A model generated the notes under the pieces. That model was not told the origin of the DNA. It saw only the letters and a list, made by a program, of their open reading frames with translations, and did no database searches. DNA of 64,000 nucleotides, taken from contig CM076140.1 of NCBI GenBank assembly GCA_038025085.1, forward strand, positions 38,501,501-38,565,500, read 5' to 3'. This document shows, piece by piece, positions 58,970-64,000 of this stretch (positions are counted from its first letter, which is position 1; each line of letters starts with the position of its first letter). The DNA is from Tetragonia tetragonoides (Eukaryota > Streptophyta > Magnoliopsida > Caryophyllales > Aizoaceae). The translations under genes and the position numbers were made by a program.

Positions 58970-59841
58970 TGTAGGCTACCGGATTTTTCTCCCCTTTTTT
59001 CCTTCGCCCCGCCTTTGGGTTTCGGGCAGCCTGGGAGAGCGCGGTGGTTTGTTCAGGTTTTCGTGAACCTTTGAGTGTGAATGCACATAAAGATTTTCCT
59101 TTTGTACTAAGGACATGATTAAGATTGTTGGAAGTCGCCACCAAATTTAAGGTAATTTGGAAACCTTGGAATCGAGTCGATAGTCTAGAAAGACGACAAC
59201 TCAATTCCTGTGCACCCCAATCCCTATTAGGGAAATTGACTTCATAAATGAGTTCGGGGGCGTAGGTACGAGATAGGAAGGTGTTAGGCACCCAACTCGC
59301 CCGTTGACAACAACGGCCTTTACTAATCGATTCAAAATAATTATTAATGCTACGCTTCCAAACAGGGTTCAATTTGTCCAAATTTCTAGTTTTAACTAAT
59401 GGGTTGAACAATTATTATTATTGTGACCACTTTTAAAAATTTATCAAATTACATGCTTTTATTTGCTAAAAACGATAAATATGCTAAAACCTGCGAGTTA
59501 GAAGACAAACAAATAAGTCATCCACCAATCCACAAACAAAGCATAATTTAATCGTAAGAAGCAATAAATAACAAAAATAATGCATTCATTCATCCATTAA
59601 TTAGGCTTAATACAAGCCCTTTTGCTCAAAACGCCCCATGCATGTACATATCACATACGTTAGTAGTAACAAGCAATATAAAATTTATTGAAAACCCTTA
59701 GGTTGGATTACCTGGATGCTCACAATGAACTTATTGGGTTATATTGCTTGAATTCATGCATGCTCTTGATGAAGTATGAAGGTTTATTTTATGGTGTTAG
59801 GGCTAACCTAAAGAAGGAGTAAAATCAGAATTTCTGGTTTA

Positions 59842-59916
<75 letters not shown>

Positions 59917-60563
59917 TCGAGAATTCCCCACCTAAGAGAGAAACTGCCAACCTCTTCAACTGAACCCTAAGGTTTGTTTATATAGAAGAGGGGGAGCTGC
60001 CAGGGTTTGGCACGGAAATCGAATGGGCCTGGAATTTGTCGTCTACAAGAAAAGGTCCAGGCGGCCATGCAACTAAGCCGAACGACCAAACCGGCAGGAT
60101 AAGCGGTCAAACCACTTGGTAAGCGGTCAAGCCGCTTGGCCTAATGGCATGGTCGCTTGGCCAAGCGGTCACCGCTTGAACTCAAGCGTGACCACTTGGA
60201 CCTGGAGTGGCCTGCCTGCATAGGCGCCTGACATGCTTTTCTCGCGGGGGAGGCTTTTTCGAGGGGGTCCACGCGGGATTGACTGAGTTTCGTTGTTTGA
60301 CCAAGGGTTGACTCAAGGGTTTGGGTTCCCTTTCGGGCCCTTTGGTTCAAAGAGGCCTATCTCTCTCTCAGTTTTGGACTCCAATTTAATCGAGTCCAAC
60401 TGGTTTGGATCACCTATACAGAAGGCTTCCACTGGTTAAATCAAATGAACTGGGCTAATCATCAAAGCAATTATTCTCGCAACCCAAGTTCGAGCAAAAT
60501 CCAATCCTTTCTTCATCGCGTTTTTATGGGGACTTATGATAGACACAATTTTTGGTGTCTACA
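58970..60563 (-). repeat. 3' LTR of element G, 1594 bp
   Basis: Starts TGTAGGCTACC and ends TTGGTGTCTACA on the plus strand. A start four bases earlier (TGTCTGTAGG) is possible. It shares GAGTTCGGGGGCGTAGGTAC (near 59250) and GAAGTCGCCAC (59130-59140) with other Tat LTRs here. A minus-strand TATA-like CTATATAAAC lies at 59976-59985, with AAGCGGTCAA-type inverted repeats upstream (60101-60190). Confidence 0.82.
59846..59913. repeat. (GA)34 microsatellite in LTR G
   Basis: An uninterrupted run of GA dinucleotides of 68 bp, located downstream of the LTR TATA-like box in the minus-strand sense. Elements B and C have CT-rich leaders at a comparable place. Confidence 0.95.
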
Positions 60564-60581
60564 GAAGCCCCTACTTTGGCC
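60564..60581 (-). other. Polypurine tract of element G
   Basis: The minus strand reads GGCCAAAGTAGGGGCTTC just before the 3' LTR, one base different from element D. Confidence 0.75.
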
Positions 60582-60725
60582 GAGGTCGAATAGAGCGAAG
60601 GTCAAAGTATTCCAGTGCCAGTACCTGCAATAAAATAAGGAAACTGAATTAGGTGACAATCAGTTAGAGATAAACAATCATTTTAGGATAAAGTAATAAA
60701 TTCCCCTGTTTATTTGAGCAAGAGT

Positions 60726-61440
60726 TTGACCCTATGCTGTAGGTCACACAATAAAATTCCTTTGATTATCAGTCGAACGGAGAGACCCTATGCTGTAGGT
60801 CACACAATAAAAATGTTTCATTAGAAATAAAAGATAAGAAATCCTTCGATTTTCGTTCGAAGGGAGGGACCCTATGCTGTAGGTCACACAATAAACGTCC
60901 TTCGATTATTAGTAGAAAGGGGAACCCTATGCTGTAGGTTACACAATAAATGTCCTTCGATTATCAGTCGAAGAGGGACCCTGTGCTGTAGGTTACACAA
61001 TAAAAGTAGTTCATTAGGAATAAGAGTAATGATAAAAATCCTTCGATTTTTATTCGAAGGGTGACCCTGTGTTGTAGGTCAAACAATAAACGTCATTCGA
61101 TTTTCAGTCGAATGGGAACCCTGTGCTGTAGGTTAAACAATAAAAATATTTCGTTAGAAATAAAAGTAAATGATAATAATCCTTCGATTTGTAGTCGAAG
61201 GGCGACCCTGTGTCGTAGGTCAAACAATAAACGTCCTTCATTTTTTAGTCGAAGGGGAACCCTGTGCTGTCGCTTACACAATAAAAATATTTCGTTAGAA
61301 ATAAAAGTAAATGATAATAATCCTTCGATTTCTGGTCGAAGGGCGACCCTATGCTGTAGGTCAGACAATAAACGTCCTTCGATTTTCAGTCGAAGGGGAA
61401 CCCTGTGCTGTAGGTTACACAATAAAGATATTTTGTTAGA
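60726..61440. repeat. Tandem repeat array in the 3' region of element G, about 140-bp higher-order unit
   Basis: The word CCCTRTGCTGTAGGT recurs about eleven times, at intervals alternating between about 55 and 85 bp. Most units also contain a small palindrome, CCTTCGA...TCGAAGG with a 7-base loop. Both strands give repetitive ORFs (TLCCRLNNKNISLEIK on plus), which I regard as by-products. Position between the 3' LTR and the antisense gene equals that of the 66-bp repeat in D. Confidence 0.9.
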
Positions 61441-61674
61441 AATAAAATGGGTAATAAATGTTTTTGTAAATGGTAATAAAATGTTGCTCAGACCTTAGGT
61501 CGGGTCCGAGCCCATGCCATTAGGCCGAGTATAAATGTACAAACCTGTGGGTTCAAAGTAGTCCACCTTTTATAAACAGACTTTGGCGCGCAAATAACTG
61601 CTATGGACCTCACGTGGGGCCCGCTGATTTTGAAACAATGGCCCTTAAAACGTCATATAAGAGATAGTGAATCA

Positions 61675-61876
61675 GGCGGTCAAACCGCCATGTCAAGCGG
61701 TCGAGCCGCTAGGTGGAGCGGCTAAACCGCTGGTTGGAGCGGCTAAACCGCTTGGTGGAGCGGTCGAACCGCTCACCCGAACGGTCAAGCCGTTGGGACT
61801 AGCGGCCAAGCCGCGTGGCTTACGGTTCAACCGCTAGCTAGGCGGTCTGACCGTCCACGTAGGCGTTTGACCGGTC
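61675..61876. repeat. Array of ten short palindromes with a 21-bp period
   Basis: Each unit is a 15-mer of the form AGCGGYNNARCCGCT, for example GGCGGTCAAACCGCC at 61675 and AGCGGCTAAACCGCT at 61717 and 61738. Units start at 61675, 61696, 61717, 61738, 61759, 61780, 61801, 61821, 61841 and 61862. It lies about 300 bp before the ATG of the PMD gene. A TATA-like GCATAAAAGG follows at about 61896. Confidence 0.85.
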
Positions 61877-62165
61877 GTTACGTTTTCAGCATGTGCGCAT
61901 AAAAGGAAAGGGGGGAGGCCAAAATGGGTCATGTTCCCCATTTTGAGTCCTCTCCTTTCTCTCTCCTCCATTTTTACTCATGTTTTCTACCTCCCTCAAA
62001 TCCCCTAGCTCCAAATCTTGAGGTTTTCTTGCTCAAATTCTTAGTAGAACTTGATTTTGTTAGTTGTTCTTGTGTTTTTTAGTGTCAAAACTCAAATTTG
62101 TGTGAATTTTTGAGTTTTGTGAGTTTCACTCAAATTTCCAAATACTCCATTGTTTCTCTTCATCC

Positions 62166-64000
62166 ATGGCTCCTAAACTTAGAGAAGGTAGGAAAAGGAA
62201 GGAGCAAGAGATTGTTGTTCATGAGGCCCCGAATGTTTTCACTCGGGTTTTTGTTTCTGGTATACCCTATCACCGGGTGGGTGAGAACCGGTTAATCCAG
62301 GACGAGTTCACTCGTACTGATTTCCATCCTACCGATCGTTGGGAGCCCCGCGATCTTGTTTTTAAGAAGAAGGAGCATTTGGTTACCGTTGGTACCAAAT
62401 GTCGGTTATGTCGTCTTTTTTTTCTTTGCTCTTTTACACTTAGAAAATCATGTGTAGGCAAACATAGAATTTTACGTTGAGAACTATAGTGTAGCTAAAT
62501 GTGGAAAAACTACTTTGCGTGAAATTGTTTTTCTTGTTAATTTGCGAATTCCCGTAGGTTTCTTGTATCATATATATTGCATGTGAAGAATGAATTTGGG
62601 TTAAATTCATCTTTAATGGTGGAAAATAAATTTGTATGAAATTTATTCTCGTTGCAATTATCACATATTTTTGTGAAAATAAACTTGTGTGAGGTTATAT
62701 ATTTTTTTTTATTATGGTGGTAGATGGTTTTTGAGTATATTTGTGGAGAATAAACTTGTGTGAAATTCGTTCTCTTTAAAGTTTACCCTTGTCATATTGG
62801 TTTAGTTAAAATGCTAAATTTTACGAGTTGTAAAAATTTAGGACTAAACCAGAGACTGATAGTTGTTACTAGGATCACCTAGCTAATTGTCTTGCAATTA
62901 TTGTGTTGTGTAGGATGTAGATGCTACCTTGCGGAGTTACGGTAGCCTTTCAGGTATTGAGAGAGCCCATAGGTACGTGACTCCCGCGGTTAGCGCTATC
63001 GTGGAGCGTTGTTGTTTCGGCCACCTTCTAGCATCCACTGCTTCTACTGAGCACTCCGATCGCTTGCTCGTTAGAGGTCTTGCGGAGCGGTACGGGGATA
63101 CTACCAGTACTTTTCATTTTCCCATGGGTGAGATTATGATCACCCCTTTCGAGTTCGGTCTCATTTCCGGGCTTCCTTGCGCCAGTATCCCTCTCACTTA
63201 TAGAGAGGTGAGTAGGGATGATATGGTGGAGATGTTCGGCCTTTTTGGGGCCAACTGGGATGGTATGAAGTATGGGCGGACTAACCTCATGGTCCAGTTC
63301 TTGACCAACCCGAGGAAGCTGAAGAAGGTCCCGGCGGAGCAGCACGCCCGCCTTTTCTTAGATTGTGTTCTAGCTTGTTCCGTTTTTACAGATAAAGCCA
63401 GTAGGTATCATGTTTGTTATTTCCCGTGCTTGTGGGATTTGGATAGAGTTGCGGAGTACAACTGGGGTCTTCCCGCATACTCTTGTCTTCTATGGTTTTT
63501 GAGGAAGTCCAGCCGCCTCAGTGGAGAGGAGGGCACGTCTCGTGTCTCCTTGGTCGGTTATTGGAAGGTTATGGAGGTAATTTCCTTTTGCCCTTCTTAT
63601 GCTTTGTTTTTTGGCTTTTTTACTAATAATTTGTGTCTATTCCATGTGCTTTGCATGTCTTAAATTTGGGTTTATGAGCATTTCTCCGACCTTTCCCCTC
63701 TTATCGAGGCAGAGGAGTTGTCCTTTCCGGTGATGCAGACGTGGAAGGGACGGGCCTCTTGCCCATTCACTACGCTACACGCCCTTAGGGAGGCGATATA
63801 TCCCTTGACCGCCCAGGACGTAAGTGATCATCTTTTGTGCTTTTTCGTCCTTTTATCCTTTTGTGTGCTCAATCTTTGCTTTTGCAGGTCGACTGTTTCC
63901 CCTGGACGGATTACCTCCCAGCTCTCTCGGACAGATTTCTGGGTGCTCGGGAGTACGACCAGAGGAGGATCCTTATTGAGGGTCCCTTCGGTTTTGAGTG
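62166..64000 (+). CDS. Antisense plant mobile domain gene of element G, 5' part
   Basis: The start MAPKLREGRKRKEQEIVVHE is basic. Proposed exons: 62166-62381 (donor GTTACC, weak), 62914-63576, about 63667-63819 and 63888 to beyond the window. Exon 2 holds the PMD core: STFHFPMGEIMITPFEFGLI, GLPCASIPLTYREVS, DDMVEMFGLFGANWD and the Trp-rich CLLWFLRKSSRL. Exon 4 reads FPWTDYLPALSDRF and RRILIEGPFGFEW, as in element D. No stop is seen within the core exons, but the acceptor before the third exon is not clear. This is the best preserved PMD copy in the window. The protein function is unknown; host relatives (MAIN, MAIL) act in silencing and meristem upkeep. Confidence 0.78.
62382..62913 (+). other. 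First intron of the PMD gene in element G
   Basis: 532 bp, T-rich, ending GTTGTGTAG. It contains an imperfect repeat of AATAAACTTGTGTGAAATT words (62625-62775). No coding sequence is seen. Confidence 0.55.

Larger units (their letters stand above)
58970..64000 (-). mobile_element. Element G: Tat-like Ty3/gypsy element, 3' part, continues past the window
   Basis: Present are the 3' LTR (58970-60563), the polypurine tract, a tandem repeat array, a palindrome array and an antisense PMD gene. This order matches the 3' part of element D (19521-24770). The gag-pol unit should lie to the right on the minus strand. It inserted into the LINE; the five bases left of the LTR are GTGTC, the partner being outside. 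Confidence 0.82.

Noticed and set aside
58865..59074. ORF running from LINE ORF2 into PDFSPLFSFAPP
   Set aside because: The second half is LTR sequence of element G; the frame crosses an insertion boundary.
60726..61440. Possible CRISPR-like array because of regular palindromic repeats
   Set aside because: Plant nuclear context, spacers are not unique, and the repeats are a retrotransposon 3' array.
61061..61498. Cys-rich repetitive ORF on the plus strand and its minus-strand counterpart 61093-61422
   Set aside because: By-product of the tandem array; unit lengths happen to keep frame, both strands are open, and no start context or relatives are seen.

Overview
The window looks like plant nuclear heterochromatin, probably from a flowering plant with a large genome. 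It is built almost entirely of transposons nested inside one another. Plant signatures are Ty3/gypsy elements of the Tat and chromovirus lineages, a Mutator-like (MULE) DNA transposon, a LINE, plant mobile domain (PMD) genes, GT-AG introns and a tRNA-iMet-type primer site. I see no ordinary host gene and no rRNA or tRNA gene. Nothing in the sequence fixes the species. Nearly every coding region carries stops or frameshifts.

Layout. The oldest layer is element A, a Tat-lineage retrotransposon on the minus strand. It is visible in pieces from 6532 to 40845: an antisense PMD-like gene (6738-8247), the pol C-terminus (8692-8849), pol (14604-19520), gag (36789-38101) and its 5' LTR (39373-40845). 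Four insertions broke it. Element F (1-6531) is a gag-bearing relative with no visible pol and a PMD gene on the opposite strand. Element B (8855-14598) is an internally deleted chromovirus-like element with a perfect 5-bp target duplication. Element D (19521-36788) is a 17-kb Tat element with both LTRs, inserted near the gag/protease border of A. Element C (40846 onward) is a chromovirus-like element, plus strand, inserted in the LTR of A.

Element C is itself broken. A MULE (40974-46779; 153-bp TIRs; 9-bp duplication) sits in its 5' LTR. A LINE (56816-58969) replaces the rest of its 3' LTR. The LINE is cut by the 3' LTR of another Tat element, G (58970 to the window end), which carries the best preserved PMD gene.

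How the parts work together. Each Tat element has a sense gag or gag-pol unit on the minus strand and one or two spliced PMD-type genes on the plus strand between pol and the 3' LTR. The antisense genes have their own promoter regions. Clusters of short inverted repeats of AGCGGY and RCCGCT lie beside the TATA-like sequences of both the LTR promoters and the antisense-gene promoters. In G the cluster is a regular array with a 21-bp period. Elements B and C share an extra sense ORF of about 300 codons between the LTR and gag that I cannot assign. The MULE carries a second, convergent gene for a GRF-type zinc-finger, coiled-coil, membrane-anchored protein.
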